Shown: positions 27,209 through 39,862 of the stretch, piece after piece
Layout: each line of letters opens with the position of its first letter
How positions within the stretch are numbered: the first letter of the stretch is position 1
NCBI RefSeq assembly: GCF_000702305.1
Contig: NZ_JNLC01000017.1
Location: 186,001 to 250,000 of the forward strand
Origin: Allobosea sp. 117
GTDB lineage: Bacteria; Pseudomonadota; Alphaproteobacteria; Rhizobiales; Xanthobacteraceae
Reading direction: 5' to 3'
Length of the DNA stretch: 64,000 nucleotides
Translations under genes and position numbers: made by a program
Notes under the pieces: generated by a model
What the model was told of the DNA's origin: nothing
Database searches by the model: none
Seen by the model: the letters and a program-made list of their open reading frames with translations, nothing else

Positions 27209-27661
27209 TCACGCCGCCATCTTGGCGGAGACGATCTTGTCCGGGTTCATGACGGGCTCGCCGCGCTTGATCTTGTCGACGTTCTCCATGCCCTCGATCA
27301 CCTCGCCCCAGACGGTGTACTGGCCGTCGAGGAAGGAGGCGTCGCCGAAGCAGATGAAGAACTGGCTGTCGCCCGAATCCGGGCTCTGGGCCCGCGCCAT
27401 CGAAACGGTGCCGCGCACATGCCGGCCCTTGTTGAACTCGGCCTTCAGCTTCTGGCCGGAGCCGCCGCGGCCGGTGCCGGTCGGATCGCCGGTCTGCGCC
27501 ATGAAGCCGTCGATGACGCGGTGGAAGACGACGCCGTCATAGAAGCCGTCATTCACCAGCTCGGTGATGCGCGCGACATGGCCGGGCGCGAGGTCGGGGC
27601 GCATGCGGATCTTCACCGGGCCCTGCGTCGTCTCGAGCAGCAGCGTGGTTTCGTCGCTCAT
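27209..27661 (-). CDS. ppiB: Cytoplasmic cyclophilin-type peptidyl-prolyl isomerase
   Basis: 150 aa with no signal peptide. Cyclophilin active-site motifs are FHRVIDGFMAQTGD, FFICFGDASFLDGQYTVWG and the GRGGSG loop. It speeds cis-trans isomerisation at proline bonds in the cytoplasm. It is a close paralogue of the periplasmic gene immediately upstream (gap 42 nt), so the pair probably arose by tandem duplication. Confidence 0.93.
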   Translation of the reverse strand: MSDETTLLLETTQGPVKIRMRPDLAPGHVARITELVNDGFYDGVVFHRVIDGFMAQTGDPTGTGRGGSGQKLKAEFNKGRHVRGTVSMARAQSPDSGDSQFFICFGDASFLDGQYTVWGEVIEGMENVDKIKRGEPVMNPDKIVSAKMAA

Positions 27662-27703
27662 ATCTGTCTCCTCGTGTTTTGGGGCTTCGCCTCCGGCGAA
27701 CCC

Positions 27704-28273
27704 TCACTGCGCGTCGGCGGCCACCTTCATGGTGACGATCTTGTCCGGGTTCGCCACCGGCTCGCCGCGCTTGAGCTTGTCGACATTCTCCATGCCCGAG
27801 ACGACCTCGCCGATCACGGTGTACTGGCCGTTCAGGAAGGAGGCGTCGTCGAAGCAGATGAAGAACTGGGAATTGGCGCTGTCCGGCGCCGAGGCGCGGG
27901 CCATGCCGACGGTGCCGCGCTTGAACGGCACCTTGGAGAACTCGGCCGGCAGGTCCGGATATTTCGAGCCGCCGGTGCCGTTGCCGTACTGGCCATCGCC
28001 GGTCTGGGCCATGAAGCCCTCGATGACCCGGTGGAACGGCACGTTGTTGTAGAAGCCCTCGCGCGCCAGCTTCTTGATGCGCTCGGCGTGCTTCGGGGCG
28101 ATGTCGGCGCGCAGGGCGATGACCACGGGACCCTTGGTGGTCTCCAGGAGGATCGTGTTCTGCGGGTCGGTCTTCTTGCCCTGCGCGGCGGCGGGCAGGG
28201 AGATCGGCACTACCGCAAGCGCGATCAGCAGCGCGGCCGGCACGGCCAGTGCGGTGATCAGGCGTCGAAGCAT
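27704..28273 (-). CDS. ppiA: Periplasmic cyclophilin-type peptidyl-prolyl isomerase
   Basis: 189 aa. Residues 1-31 form a signal peptide ending AAAQG, then the cyclophilin domain with FHRVIEGFMAQTGD and FFICFDDASFLNGQYTVIG. It should assist folding of exported proteins. It matches the downstream ppiB over nearly the whole domain. The order coaD-ppiA-ppiB-queA-tgt is typical of Rhizobiales. Confidence 0.93.
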   Translation of the reverse strand: MLRRLITALAVPAALLIALAVVPISLPAAAQGKKTDPQNTILLETTKGPVVIALRADIAPKHAERIKKLAREGFYNNVPFHRVIEGFMAQTGDGQYGNGTGGSKYPDLPAEFSKVPFKRGTVGMARASAPDSANSQFFICFDDASFLNGQYTVIGEVVSGMENVDKLKRGEPVANPDKIVTMKVAADAQ

Positions 28274-28317
28274 GGGAAAACTCCGTTGAGCGTCGCGGAC
28301 ATGTCGTCCGTCGGGTG

Positions 28318-28821
28318 TCAGGTTCTGCCGAAGCGGGCAGACAGCCGCGCCAGCACGGCGGGCGGCACGAAGGCCGAGACGTCGCCGCCCATGGCAGCGA
28401 TCTGCCGCACCAGAGTGGCGGTGATGGGGCGGGCGATGGGAGACGCCGGCAGAAATACGGTCTGGACCGCCGGCGCCAGCGTCGCGTTCATGCCGGCCAT
28501 CTGCATCTCATAATCGAGGTCGGTCCCGTCACGCAGCCCGCGAATGAGCAGATGCGCCCCGTGGCGGCGCGCGGCGTCGACCACCAGATCGTCGAAGGTG
28601 ACGCAATCGAGCTCGGCGCCGGCCTCCGCCGCCACCGGCGCGAACACCTCGCGCAGCATGACCAGCCGCTCCTCCGCTTCGAACAGCGGCGCCTTGCCCG
28701 GATGCACGCCGATGCCCACCACCAGCCGGTCGGCGAGCCGGGCGGCGGCGCGCGCGACCTCGACATGGCCGTTGGTCGGCGGGTCGAACGAGCCGGGATA
28801 GAAGGCGGTGCGAACGGTCAT
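28318..28821 (-). CDS. coaD: Phosphopantetheine adenylyltransferase
   Basis: 167 aa. The nucleotidyltransferase motif [12 protein letters not shown] (about 8-19) has the TxGH-type signature, and [18 protein letters not shown] binds phosphopantetheine. It catalyses the fourth step of coenzyme A synthesis, making dephospho-CoA from 4'-phosphopantetheine and ATP. The ATG at 28821 ([10 protein letters not shown]) fits the family; a frame open to 28878 adds unrelated residues. Confidence 0.95.
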   Translation of the reverse strand: MTVRTAFYPGSFDPPTNGHVEVARAAARLADRLVVGIGVHPGKAPLFEAEERLVMLREVFAPVAAEAGAELDCVTFDDLVVDAARRHGAHLLIRGLRDGTDLDYEMQMAGMNATLAPAVQTVFLPASPIARPITATLVRQIAAMGGDVSAFVPPAVLARLSARFGRT

Positions 28822-28917
28822 GAACCTCGTGCCGGTGAAAGCGTGCAAAGCGTTAGCCGCGACGCGCGATCCGCGCAAGGGTTGTGCATCGGCTCCGATC
28901 CGGCCGGACAGCCGGTT

Positions 28918-29211
28918 TCAATCGGCGTCCCGCCAGTCGAAGACGAGCGGCGCCTCGCGAAAGGCGAAGCGGTCCAGATGCCGCTGCACCACGCCCTTCA
29001 TGCGCTCCAGTGTCCCGGCATCGGGCGCGCCGAGGTCGAGGTCCAGATTGTCGAGCCGCGCCACGAGCTGCAGCACCGCGCCCTCCGGCAGTTCCACCTT
29101 CCCGCTTTCGGGGGTGAAGGAGACGGTGAGCCTGTGGCTCCAGTGCTTGCAGAGCTGCTGCAGATAGCGGCTCGCATGGGCGGTAGGGACGAGGCACGCA
29201 CTGCTGATCAT
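28918..29211 (-). CDS. DUF2218 domain protein
   Basis: 97 aa, the whole DUF2218 domain. The conserved features are ASRYLQQLCKHWSHRL near the N-terminus and VVQRHLDRFAFREAPLVFDW at the C-terminus. Members are small cytoplasmic proteins in Proteobacteria and Actinobacteria, often near siderophore or iron genes; no such link is visible here. It lies between gyrA (23 nt upstream) and coaD on the same strand. Confidence 0.85.
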   Translation of the reverse strand: MISSACLVPTAHASRYLQQLCKHWSHRLTVSFTPESGKVELPEGAVLQLVARLDNLDLDLGAPDAGTLERMKGVVQRHLDRFAFREAPLVFDWRDAD

Positions 29212-29234
29212 GGCCCGGCTCCGGCGGCGCGCCC

Positions 29235-32069
<2,835 letters not shown>

Positions 32070-32285
32070 CAGCGAAGCGGGCTTTCGAGGCCTCCGAAAA
32101 CAATATATATATCAATGTGTTATGATTGTCTTTTGGAACCCGGTGGAGAACATGGCGGAAGCATGGCCAAATGGTTCATGGCTACCTCCCGAATGGAGGT
32201 GAACCATCGGCGGCGCTTCCGGGGCGCATCGCCTGGTCCGGCCACAAGGCGGGCCGGACGAACGACGGTGCCGGGACGGCGGCGG

Positions 32286-32340
32286 CTTGGGGCGCGAGAC
32301 CTTGGGGCTCGAGACCTTGGGGCTTGAGATTTGGGGTGGG
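32286..32340. repeat. 15-bp tandem repeat upstream of marC
   Basis: Three imperfect units, CTTGGGGCGCGAGAC, CTTGGGGCTCGAGAC and CTTGGGGCTTGAGAT, are followed by a partial fourth (TTGGGGTGGGGG). The array ends about 12 nt before the marC start, so it may form part of its leader. Confidence 0.75.
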
Positions 32341-32351
32341 GGCCGACGGGA

Positions 32352-32978
32352 ATGCTCGACTTTTTCATTTCGGCCGCCGTCACCATGCTGGTGGTGCTCG
32401 ATCCGATCGGGCTCGCGCCCCTCTTCCTGGCGGTTACCGGCGGACTGTCGGAGGCGGAGCGCCGGCGCGTCGCCTGGCGGTCCTCCGGCATCGCGCTGGC
32501 GATCCTCGTGGTGTTCGGGGCGATAGGCGCGCCGCTGCTCGCCGCGCTCGGCATCAGCCTCCCCGCCTTCCGCATCGCCGGCGGGCTGCTGCTGTTCGCC
32601 ATCTCCTTCGAGATGGTGTTCGGGCGGCGCACCGAGCGCAAGCCGGATACCGCCGAGGCGGCGCTGCGCGAGCAGCACCTGCACAATCTCGCGGTGTTCC
32701 CGCTCGCCATTCCGCTGATGGCGGGCCCCGGGGCGATCACCGCGATGATGCTGCTGGCCGGCGAGGCGCGGGGCGAGCCCGCCCTGCTGGCGATCCTGTT
32801 CGCGATCACCGTGGCGGTGATCGCGAGCTGCCTTGCCGTCTATCTCGCCGCCGAGCGCATGGACCGGCTGCTCGGCGTGACCGGCAATGCCATATTGACG
32901 CGCCTGCTCGGCGTGGTGCTCACCGCGCTTGCCGTGCAGTTCGTCATCGACGGCATCAAGGCGTCGTTCTTCACGTGA
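32352..32978 (+). CDS. MarC family integral membrane protein
   Basis: 208 aa with six predicted membrane segments. Family hallmarks are VVLDPIGLAPLFLAVT (about 13-28) and NLAVFPLAIPLMAGPGAIT in the second half-repeat. MarC was once thought to give multiple antibiotic resistance, but that role was withdrawn, and its function is unknown. The ATG at 32352 is preceded by GACGGGA. It converges on ssb across 76 nt. Confidence 0.9.
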   Translation: MLDFFISAAVTMLVVLDPIGLAPLFLAVTGGLSEAERRRVAWRSSGIALAILVVFGAIGAPLLAALGISLPAFRIAGGLLLFAISFEMVFGRRTERKPDTAEAALREQHLHNLAVFPLAIPLMAGPGAITAMMLLAGEARGEPALLAILFAITVAVIASCLAVYLAAERMDRLLGVTGNAILTRLLGVVLTALAVQFVIDGIKASFFT

Positions 32979-33054
32979 CCGCCTCCGGCCGCCGTCTCCG
33001 GCCAGCCGGGCGGCGGTCGAACCAGGCGGAGGCCCGAACGTCCGCCCGCACCGG

Positions 33055-33609
33055 TCAGAACGGAATCTCGTCGTCGAGATCGGCGCTGCTCGGACGGCCA
33101 CCACCACCGCCGCTGCCGCCACCTCCGACCGCAGCCGGCCGGCGCTCGCCTCCGCCGCCGAAGCTTCGGCCACCCGAAGAGCCGCCGAAACCCGAACCGC
33201 CGGAGCCGAAATCGCTGCCGCCGGCGGAATAGTCTTCACCCGACTCGGAGCCGCCACCCTTGCTGTCGAGGATCGTCAGCTCGCCACGGAACGGGCGCAG
33301 CACGACCTCGGTGAAATAGCGCTCCGCGCCCCCCTGGTCGGTCGCCTTCCGGGTCTCGAGCTGGCCCTCGATATAGACCTTGGAGCCCTTGCGCAGATAC
33401 TGCTCGGCGACGCGCAGCAGGTTCTCGTTGAAGATCACCACGCTGTGCCATTCGGTGCGCTCGCGCCGCTCGCCGGACGCCTTGTCGCGCCAGGTCTCGG
33501 ACGTCGCGATGCGCAGATTGCAGACCCGCCCGCCGTTCTGGAACGTACGCACCTCCGGGTCGCGGCCGAGATTGCCGACCAGGATCACCTTGTTGACGCT
33601 GCCCGCCAT
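33055..33609 (-). CDS. ssb: Single-stranded DNA-binding protein
   Basis: 184 aa. The OB fold begins [19 protein letters not shown], with [10 protein letters not shown] in the last strand. A Gly/Ser-rich linker (about 120-170) is followed by the acidic tip DLDDEIPF, which binds partner proteins at forks and repair sites. It is divergent from uvrA; an SOS box lies in the shared spacer, 187 nt from the ssb start. Confidence 0.96.
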   Translation of the reverse strand: MAGSVNKVILVGNLGRDPEVRTFQNGGRVCNLRIATSETWRDKASGERRERTEWHSVVIFNENLLRVAEQYLRKGSKVYIEGQLETRKATDQGGAERYFTEVVLRPFRGELTILDSKGGGSESGEDYSAGGSDFGSGGSGFGGSSGGRSFGGGGERRPAAVGGGGSGGGGGRPSSADLDDEIPF

Positions 33610-34018
33610 CCCGTTCCTCCATGTCGAGGCGCCCAGCGGGCCCGCCTCGGAACCGTGCCATCCAAACCACTATCCTAACCGCCCGCGCGCCGCGCGCGGA
33701 GGGCAGACCGGCCCCTTGTCCACACTCTTGCGCGAGCCGCGGCCCAAACCCGCAGCGCCGCGCACATCTGCGCGCGTTTCAGCACCTGAGATTATGTTCT
33801 TGTTATGTTCTAGCATCGCGATTAAGGTCGCGCAAGCGGTGATGACGCGGTGCAGCGGGATCACTATCTTAGGACGAGACGACGAGCGCCATCGACGAAC
33901 CGGCACGCAGGTCCCGCTTGCGGCCGCGTCGCTTTTCGGCCGTTCGCCGGAGCCTGAATTGAAGACGACCGCGCGCGGTTCTCGGAAGCCGCCGCCTTAT
34001 CTCTGCCGGAACGCTTGC
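33610..34018. other. Divergent ssb-uvrA spacer
   Basis: 409 nt without a credible gene. It carries the promoters of ssb and uvrA and one SOS box (33796-33810). The remainder is GC-rich; I see no hairpin of note. Confidence 0.6.
33796..33810. promoter_or_regulatory. LexA (SOS) box GTTC-N7-GTTC
   Basis: GTTCTTGTTATGTTC matches exactly the direct-repeat LexA site of Alphaproteobacteria. It lies between ssb and uvrA, genes that are under LexA control in this class. The sequence shows the match; binding is inferred. Confidence 0.8.
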
Positions 34019-36922
34019 ATGACAGACCGTGTCGACACTCCCCGCCGCGACGCCCGCTCCATCAGCATCCGCGGCGCGCGGGAGCACAACCTCAAGAACG
34101 TCGATCTGGAAATCCCGCGCGACAGCCTGGTGGTGTTCACCGGCCTGTCGGGGTCCGGCAAGTCCTCGCTCGCCTTCGACACCATCTATGCGGAAGGCCA
34201 GCGGCGCTATGTCGAGAGCCTTTCGGCCTATGCGCGCCAGTTCCTCGAGATGATGCAGAAGCCGGACGTCGACCAGATCGACGGGCTCTCGCCGGCCATA
34301 TCGATCGAGCAGAAGACCACCTCGAAGAACCCGCGCTCGACGGTCGGCACCGTCACGGAGATCTACGACTATATGCGCCTGCTCTGGGCGCGCGTCGGCG
34401 TGCCCTATTCGCCGGCGACCGGCCTGCCGATCGAGAGCCAGACGGTCAGCCAAATGGTCGACCGCGTGCTCTCCCTGCCCGAGAAGACGCGCCTCTATCT
34501 GCTCGCCCCGGTGGTACGCGGGCGCAAGGGCGAATACCGCAAGGAGCTGGCGGAGTTCCAGAAGAAGGGCTTCCAGCGCGTCAAGGTCGACGGCACCTTC
34601 CACGAGATCGCCGAGGCGCCGACGCTCGACAAGAAGTTCAAGCACGACATCGACGTGGTGGTCGACCGGCTGGTGGTGCGCCCCGACATTGCGAGCCGCC
34701 TCGCCGACAGCTTCGAGACGGCGCTCGGCCTCGCCGACGGCATCGCGGTGATCGAGTTCGCCGACGAGACGGACGCGGACGGCACGCCGAAGCGCATCAT
34801 CTTCTCGGAGAAGTTCGCCTGCCCGGTCTCCGGCTTCACCATCCCCGAGATCGAGCCGCGGCTGTTCTCCTTCAACAATCCGTTCGGCGCCTGCCCGGTG
34901 TGCGACGGCCTCGGTCACGAGAGCAAGATCGATCCCGATCTGGTGGTGCCGGACAAATCGCGCTCGCTCAAGCAGGGCGCGCTGGCGCCGTGGGCGAAAT
35001 CGAGCTCGCCCTATTACGGGCAGACGCTGGACGCGCTGGCGCGGCATTACGGCTTCAAGCTCACCGTACCGTGGTCCGATCTGCCCGAGAAGGTGCAGGG
35101 CGTGATCCTGCACGGCTCGGGCAGCGAGACGATCAAGTTCATCTATGACGACGGCATGCGTGCCTATGAGACGAACAAGACCTTCGAAGGGATCATCACC
35201 AATCTGGAGCGGCGCTGGCGCGAGACGGAGAGCGACTGGGCGCGCGAGGAGATCGGCAAGTATTTCTCGGCCGTGGCCTGCGCGGCCTGCAACGGCTACC
35301 GGCTGAAGCCCGAGGCGCTGGCGGTGAAGATAGCCGGCCGGCACATCGGCGAGGCGGCGCAGCTCTCGGTGCGCGCGGCGCTCGGCTGGTTCGAGGCACT
35401 GCCGGGGCAGCTCACCGAGAAGCAGAACGAGATCGCCGTGCGCATCCTCAAGGAGATCCGCGAGCGCCTCGCCTTCCTGCTCGATGTCGGGCTCGACTAT
35501 CTCACCCTCGCCCGCGCCTCCGGCACGCTGTCGGGCGGCGAGAGCCAGCGCATCCGCCTCGCCTCGCAGATCGGATCGGGGCTCACCGGCGTGCTCTATG
35601 TGCTGGACGAGCCGTCGATCGGCCTGCACCAGCGCGACAATGAGCGCCTGCTCGGCACGCTGCGGCGGCTGCGCGATCTCGGCAATACGGTGATCGTGGT
35701 CGAGCATGACGAGGACGCGATCCTCGCGGCGGATTACGTGGTCGATGTCGGCCCGGGCGCCGGCGTGCATGGCGGGCGCATCGTCGCGCAGGGCACGCCG
35801 CAGCAGATCCTCGCCGATCCGGCCTCGCTCACCGGCAAGTACCTCACCGGCGAGCTCACCGTGCCGGTGCCCAAACGCCGCAAGCCGAACCCGAAGCGGA
35901 TGCTCAAGGTGATCGGCGCGCGCGGCAACAATCTGAAGGACGTCAGCGCGGAAGTGCCGCTCGGCCTGTTCACGGCGGTGACCGGCGTCTCGGGCGGCGG
36001 CAAGTCGACGCTGCTGATCGACACGCTCTACAAGGCGGTGGCGCGCCGGCTGAACGGCGCCTCCGAGCCGCCGGCGCCGCATGATCGCATCGAGGGGCTG
36101 GAGCACCTCGACAAGGTGATCGACATCGACCAGTCGCCGATCGGCCGCACGCCGCGTTCCAACCCGGCGACCTATACCGGCGCCTTCACGCCGATCCGTG
36201 AGTGGTTCTCCGGCCTGCCGGAGGCCAAGGCGCGCGGCTACGGGCCGGGGCGCTTCTCCTTCAACGTGAAGGGCGGGCGCTGCGAGGCCTGCCAGGGCGA
36301 CGGCGTCATCAAGATCGAGATGCACTTCCTGCCCGACGTCTACGTCACCTGCGACGTCTGCAAGGGCAAGCGCTACAACCGCGAGACTCTGGAGGTCACC
36401 TTCAAGAACAAGTCGATCGCCGACGTGCTGGACATGACGGTCGACGAGGGCGCGGAGTTCTTCAAGGCGGTGCCGGCGGTGCGCGAGAAGCTGGAGACGC
36501 TCTCGCGCGTCGGCCTCGGCTACATCCATGTCGGCCAGCAGGCCAACACACTCTCCGGCGGCGAGGCGCAGCGGGTGAAGCTCTCCAAGGAGCTCTCGCG
36601 CCGGGCGACGGGGCGCACGCTCTACATCCTCGACGAACCGACCACCGGCCTGCATTTCGCCGATGTGTCCAAGCTGCTGGAAGTGCTGCACGAGCTGGTC
36701 GAGCAGGGCAACACGGTGGTGGTCATCGAGCACAATCTCGAAGTGATCAAGACCGCCGACTGGGTGATCGACCTCGGCCCGGAAGGCGGTGACGGCGGCG
36801 GCGAGATCGTCGCGGTCGGCCCGCCCGAGGCGATCGCCAAGGCGGCGCGCAGCCACACGGGCCGCTTCCTCGCCGAGGTGCTGGCGCGCCGCCCGATGAA
36901 GCCCCGCGAGGCGGCGGAGTAG
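34019..36922 (+). CDS. uvrA: Excinuclease ABC subunit UvrA
   Basis: 967 aa, normal length. Two ABC ATPase modules have Walker [11 protein letters not shown] (near residue 43) and [10 protein letters not shown], with two signature motifs ([18 protein letters not shown]). The DNA-binding zinc modules include CAACNGYR and the CEACQGDG...[10 protein letters not shown] pair. The first zinc module reads CPVSGF where E. coli has CPIC, so one Cys is Ser. UvrA finds lesions and loads UvrB; Mfd, also in this window, recruits it to stalled polymerase. The ATG at 34019 gives [19 protein letters not shown]. Confidence 0.97.
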   Translation: MTDRVDTPRRDARSISIRGAREHNLKNVDLEIPRDSLVVFTGLSGSGKSSLAFDTIYAEGQRRYVESLSAYARQFLEMMQKPDVDQIDGLSPAISIEQKTTSKNPRSTVGTVTEIYDYMRLLWARVGVPYSPATGLPIESQTVSQMVDRVLSLPEKTRLYLLAPVVRGRKGEYRKELAEFQKKGFQRVKVDGTFHEIAEAPTLDKKFKHDIDVVVDRLVVRPDIASRLADSFETALGLADGIAVIEFADETDADGTPKRIIFSEKFACPVSGFTIPEIEPRLFSFNNPFGACPVCDGLGHESKIDPDLVVPDKSRSLKQGALAPWAKSSSPYYGQTLDALARHYGFKLTVPWSDLPEKVQGVILHGSGSETIKFIYDDGMRAYETNKTFEGIITNLERRWRETESDWAREEIGKYFSAVACAACNGYRLKPEALAVKIAGRHIGEAAQLSVRAALGWFEALPGQLTEKQNEIAVRILKEIRERLAFLLDVGLDYLTLARASGTLSGGESQRIRLASQIGSGLTGVLYVLDEPSIGLHQRDNERLLGTLRRLRDLGNTVIVVEHDEDAILAADYVVDVGPGAGVHGGRIVAQGTPQQILADPASLTGKYLTGELTVPVPKRRKPNPKRMLKVIGARGNNLKDVSAEVPLGLFTAVTGVSGGGKSTLLIDTLYKAVARRLNGASEPPAPHDRIEGLEHLDKVIDIDQSPIGRTPRSNPATYTGAFTPIREWFSGLPEAKARGYGPGRFSFNVKGGRCEACQGDGVIKIEMHFLPDVYVTCDVCKGKRYNRETLEVTFKNKSIADVLDMTVDEGAEFFKAVPAVREKLETLSRVGLGYIHVGQQANTLSGGEAQRVKLSKELSRRATGRTLYILDEPTTGLHFADVSKLLEVLHELVEQGNTVVVIEHNLEVIKTADWVIDLGPEGGDGGGEIVAVGPPEAIAKAARSHTGRFLAEVLARRPMKPREAAE

Positions 36923-37010
36923 GCGCCGGCGGGCAGGACGCGGGTCGCCAGCCATGACGGGCTGGGAGCGAGACGTGGATGGCCGGGGTCAGGCCCGTTC
37001 AAACGACCCC

Positions 37011-37141
37011 GTCATGCTGAGGTGCCGGCCGTCAGGCCGGCCTCGAAGCACGCAGGTCGGTGCCGCAAGCCATAAGGTCAGTACCCTGCATCGGCCGTCT
37101 GCGTCCTTCGAGGCTCGCTTCGCGAGCGCCTCAGGATGACG
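37011..37141. repeat. Inverted pair of REP-like palindromic elements
   Basis: Left element 37011-37053 (GTCATGCTGAGGTGCCGGCC...GCCTCGAAGCACGC) and right element 37101-37141 (GCGTCCTTCGAGG...GAGCGCCTCAGGATGACG) are inverted relative to each other. Each folds: the right has GGCTCGC/GCGAGC. The right one matches a very common Rhizobiales intergenic repeat. They fill the spacer between the convergent uvrA and ctaA genes. Confidence 0.75.
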
Positions 37142-37218
37142 ACGGATGCGCGCGGCGAGGCGGTGCGGCCCGCAGCCCCTGCCCGACAATGGCGTGGAGC
37201 ATGTGGCACTGGGTGGGC

Positions 37219-38331
37219 TCAGGCGGCGGCGGGCTGCGGTGAGGGTTGCGCACGCATGCCGAGGCCCAGCTTCACCGCGTGCGCGGTCGCGGCGATCAGC
37301 ACGAGGGTGGCGCCGAGCTGGTGGGCCAGCGCGATGTCGATCGGCACCTGATGCACCAGCGTCAGGATGCCGAGCATCGCCTGCGCCGTGACCAGCCCCA
37401 GCAGCAGCAGGGCCCGTCGCGCCACGGCGCCGCCGTGATGGCGGGCGTCGAGCCAGTGCAGCAGAGTGAGCGTCCACAGCGTGTAGGCGAACATGCGGTG
37501 GTTGAACTGCACGGTGAGCACGTTCTCGAACAGGTTCCGCCAGGCGGGATGCTGCACGAACAGGCTCGCCACCGGCGGTATGAAATACCCGTCCATCAGC
37601 GGCCAGGTGGTGAAGGTCAGGCCGGCATCGAGCCCGGCGACCAGCCCGCCGAGGAAAATCTGGATCAGAACCGCGACGACGAGCAGCGCGGCGGTCGCCC
37701 GCAGCCGCCACGGCAGCCCCTCGCCCGGCGCCTCGCCGGCCCGGCCCGCGGCTCGGCCGGCCGGACGTATCGTCAGCGTGGTCGCGACGGTCGCGGCGAG
37801 GATCACGCAGGCAAGCGTGAGATGCATCGCCAGCCGGTACTGGCTGACATCGGTGCGGTTCACCAGACCGGAGGAGACCATCCACCAGCCGACCGCACCC
37901 TGCAGGCCGCCGAGCAGGAACAGGCCGCCGAGCCGCCAGGCGAGCGGGCGGTCGATCAGGCCGCGCCAGAGGAAGACGAGGAACGGCAGGAGAAAGGCGA
38001 AGCCGATCAGCCGGCCGAGCAGGCGGTGCGCCCATTCCCACCAGAAGATGGTGCGGAACTCGGCAAGGCTCATGCCCTTGTTGATCTGCTGGTATTGCGG
38101 GATCTGCTTGTACTTCTCGAACTCGGCCTGCCAGGCGGCCTCCGAGAGCGGCGGCAGCATGCCGGTCACCGGCTTCCATTCGGTGATCGACAGGCCGGAT
38201 TCGGTCAGCCGGGTGGCGCCGCCGACCACCACCATCAGCACGATCAGCGCCGCCACGCCGTAGAGCCAGAGGCGGATCGGCCGCATGCGATCGGCGGTCC
38301 CTGGGGCGGCTGTCGTGCCATCGGTCGTCAT
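37219..38331 (-). CDS. ctaA: Heme A synthase, COX15/CtaA type 2
   Basis: 370 aa with eight hydrophobic segments. Conserved heme and substrate histidines occur in [29 protein letters not shown] and [11 protein letters not shown], and [21 protein letters not shown] near the N-terminus is diagnostic (quoted in part: [18 protein letters not shown]). The enzyme oxidises heme O to heme A for aa3-type cytochrome oxidase. The ATG at 38331 starts [11 protein letters not shown]. No other oxidase genes are nearby. Confidence 0.95.
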   Translation of the reverse strand: MTTDGTTAAPGTADRMRPIRLWLYGVAALIVLMVVVGGATRLTESGLSITEWKPVTGMLPPLSEAAWQAEFEKYKQIPQYQQINKGMSLAEFRTIFWWEWAHRLLGRLIGFAFLLPFLVFLWRGLIDRPLAWRLGGLFLLGGLQGAVGWWMVSSGLVNRTDVSQYRLAMHLTLACVILAATVATTLTIRPAGRAAGRAGEAPGEGLPWRLRATAALLVVAVLIQIFLGGLVAGLDAGLTFTTWPLMDGYFIPPVASLFVQHPAWRNLFENVLTVQFNHRMFAYTLWTLTLLHWLDARHHGGAVARRALLLLGLVTAQAMLGILTLVHQVPIDIALAHQLGATLVLIAATAHAVKLGLGMRAQPSPQPAAA

Positions 38332-38476
38332 GTCGGATCCTCCCGGCGGCGCGCCGTCGATCCCCCAATCGCTTTCGCTGCCGTGCGGCGAGCGATATAG
38401 ACGGACCGAAGATGGCGGCAAGGGGACCAATTGCCTCGCCGGCCACGAAGATCAATCCGCGGGAGGAATTCCGATC

Positions 38477-38734
38477 GTGCATGAGCCCGCTTCCCGGCCC
38501 GAGACCGGCGGCCTGCCCCCGCGCCTGCGCAAATTCATCGGCACGGTGCTGATGATCGTGCTGGTGATCGTCTGGGCGCTCGGCGCCATGGGGCTGGCGC
38601 AGGGCCGCGTGACCACCCTGCCCGGCTATCTGCAGTTCTTCGCCTATATGCTGCTCGGCATTGGCTGGGTGTTCCCGGCCGGCCTGATCATCCGCTGGAT
38701 GGTCAGGTACGACCGGCGGCCCGAAAGTCTCTGA
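38477..38734 (+). CDS. DUF2842 family membrane protein
   Basis: 85 aa with two membrane segments (VLMIVLVIVWALGAMGLA and YLQFFAYMLLGIGWVFPAGL). The DUF2842 pattern, found mostly in Alphaproteobacteria, has PPRLRKFIGTV before the first segment and GWVFPAGLIIRWM after the second. The GTG at 38477 is chosen for its GGGAGGA site. Its last 32 nt overlap the 3' end of the convergent deacetylase gene. Function unknown. Confidence 0.78.
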   Translation: MHEPASRPETGGLPPRLRKFIGTVLMIVLVIVWALGAMGLAQGRVTTLPGYLQFFAYMLLGIGWVFPAGLIIRWMVRYDRRPESL

Positions 38735-39755
38735 GCGAGGCGAAGGGCAGGCCGGACAGGAGTGCGCCGACATAGCGCAGCTTCTGGAAGCGCCCGTTCA
38801 GCGAGATGCGTGGCAGGCTGTGCATGGCCTGCGCGTCGGACGGCTTCAGCACACCCGGGCGCGTCGTCACCGCCAGGCGGAAGCCGAGGCCGGCGGCGAA
38901 ATGGAATTCCCGCGGCCCGGCGGATGAGAGGTCGCCCACCGGATAGGCAAAGGTGGTCACCGGGCGGTCGAGCCGGCGCTCGATCACCGTGCGGCTTTCG
39001 CGCATCTCGGTGGCGGCGTCCGGACCGGTGAGCGTGGCGAGACGCGGATGGGTCACCGTATGGGCGCCGAAGGTGACCAGCGGATCGTCCGACAGCGCGT
39101 CCAGCTCGTCCCAGTCCATACAGAGCTCGCGGCAGAAGGAGCGCGTGTCGATCCCGTTCCGCTCCGCGAGGCCGCGCACGATGCCGAGCACCTGCGGTTC
39201 GCTCATGGCGCGCAGGCGCCAGTAGATCGCGTCATAGGCGGCGCCCTTGGCGGCGTCGGTGCGGCAATCGAAACTCTCCTCGCCCTCGCCGAGATCGATG
39301 ACGACCCGATCGCTGCGCGCGATCACATCTTCGAGCGCGAGCCACCAGAGCTCGCCACGCTGGTCCGCGAAGGCGGTGGTGACGAAGAGCGTCCAGGGCA
39401 CGTTGTGCCGGCGCAGGATCGGCTGCGCATAAGCCATGTTGTCGCGGTAACCGTCGTCGAAGGTGAGGCAGACGAAGCGCCGCGTCGTCGTGCCGGCGGC
39501 CAGCCGCCGGCCGGCCTCCTCGAGGTCGACGAACTCGAAGCCGGCGCGCCGGATATAGCCGAGCACGGCGTCCAGGAACTCGGGCGTGATCTCAAGGAGG
39601 CCATTGGGATCGAAGCCCCGCTTCCGCGCCGGGCGCACGTGATGCAGCGTCAGCAATGCGCCGAGGCCGCCGGTGGCCGGCGCGGCCATGCGTGACAGTC
39701 CCGATAGCGCCATCGCTTCGAGGCCGCAACGATACACGAGGTAACGCATGTTCAC
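38703..39755 (-). CDS. Polysaccharide deacetylase family protein
   Basis: 350 aa NodB-type carbohydrate esterase. Motif 1 is LTFDDGYRDN (catalytic and metal Asp), and motif 2 is FGAHTVTHPRLATL with the two metal His. A long insertion (about 130-215) separates them. The family removes acetyl groups from surface or extracellular sugars. No strong signal peptide is visible. Its place at the edge of the exopolysaccharide genes suggests polymer modification. Confidence 0.88.
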   Translation of the reverse strand: MNMRYLVYRCGLEAMALSGLSRMAAPATGGLGALLTLHHVRPARKRGFDPNGLLEITPEFLDAVLGYIRRAGFEFVDLEEAGRRLAAGTTTRRFVCLTFDDGYRDNMAYAQPILRRHNVPWTLFVTTAFADQRGELWWLALEDVIARSDRVVIDLGEGEESFDCRTDAAKGAAYDAIYWRLRAMSEPQVLGIVRGLAERNGIDTRSFCRELCMDWDELDALSDDPLVTFGAHTVTHPRLATLTGPDAATEMRESRTVIERRLDRPVTTFAYPVGDLSSAGPREFHFAAGLGFRLAVTTRPGVLKPSDAQAMHSLPRISLNGRFQKLRYVGALLSGLPFASLRDFRAAGRT

Positions 39756-39862
39756 GGCTGCATGATACCTGTCGAATTTTATCTATCTTCCGACGGGATT
39801 CTTGAATAATTCGTGGCACCCTGACCATGTAATCGAATGTTTTCGGGATATTGCGGCCGCTC

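Noticed and set aside
32135-32152. GAAC...GAAC near 32136 as a second SOS box near gyrA
   Set aside because: The spacing is 8 nt, not the required 7.
33869-36955. Long open frame of about 1000 codons on the minus strand across uvrA
   Set aside because: High-GC coding leaves antisense frames open. The product is Arg/Ala/Leu/Val/His-rich with no recognisable domain, while uvrA on the plus strand is complete.
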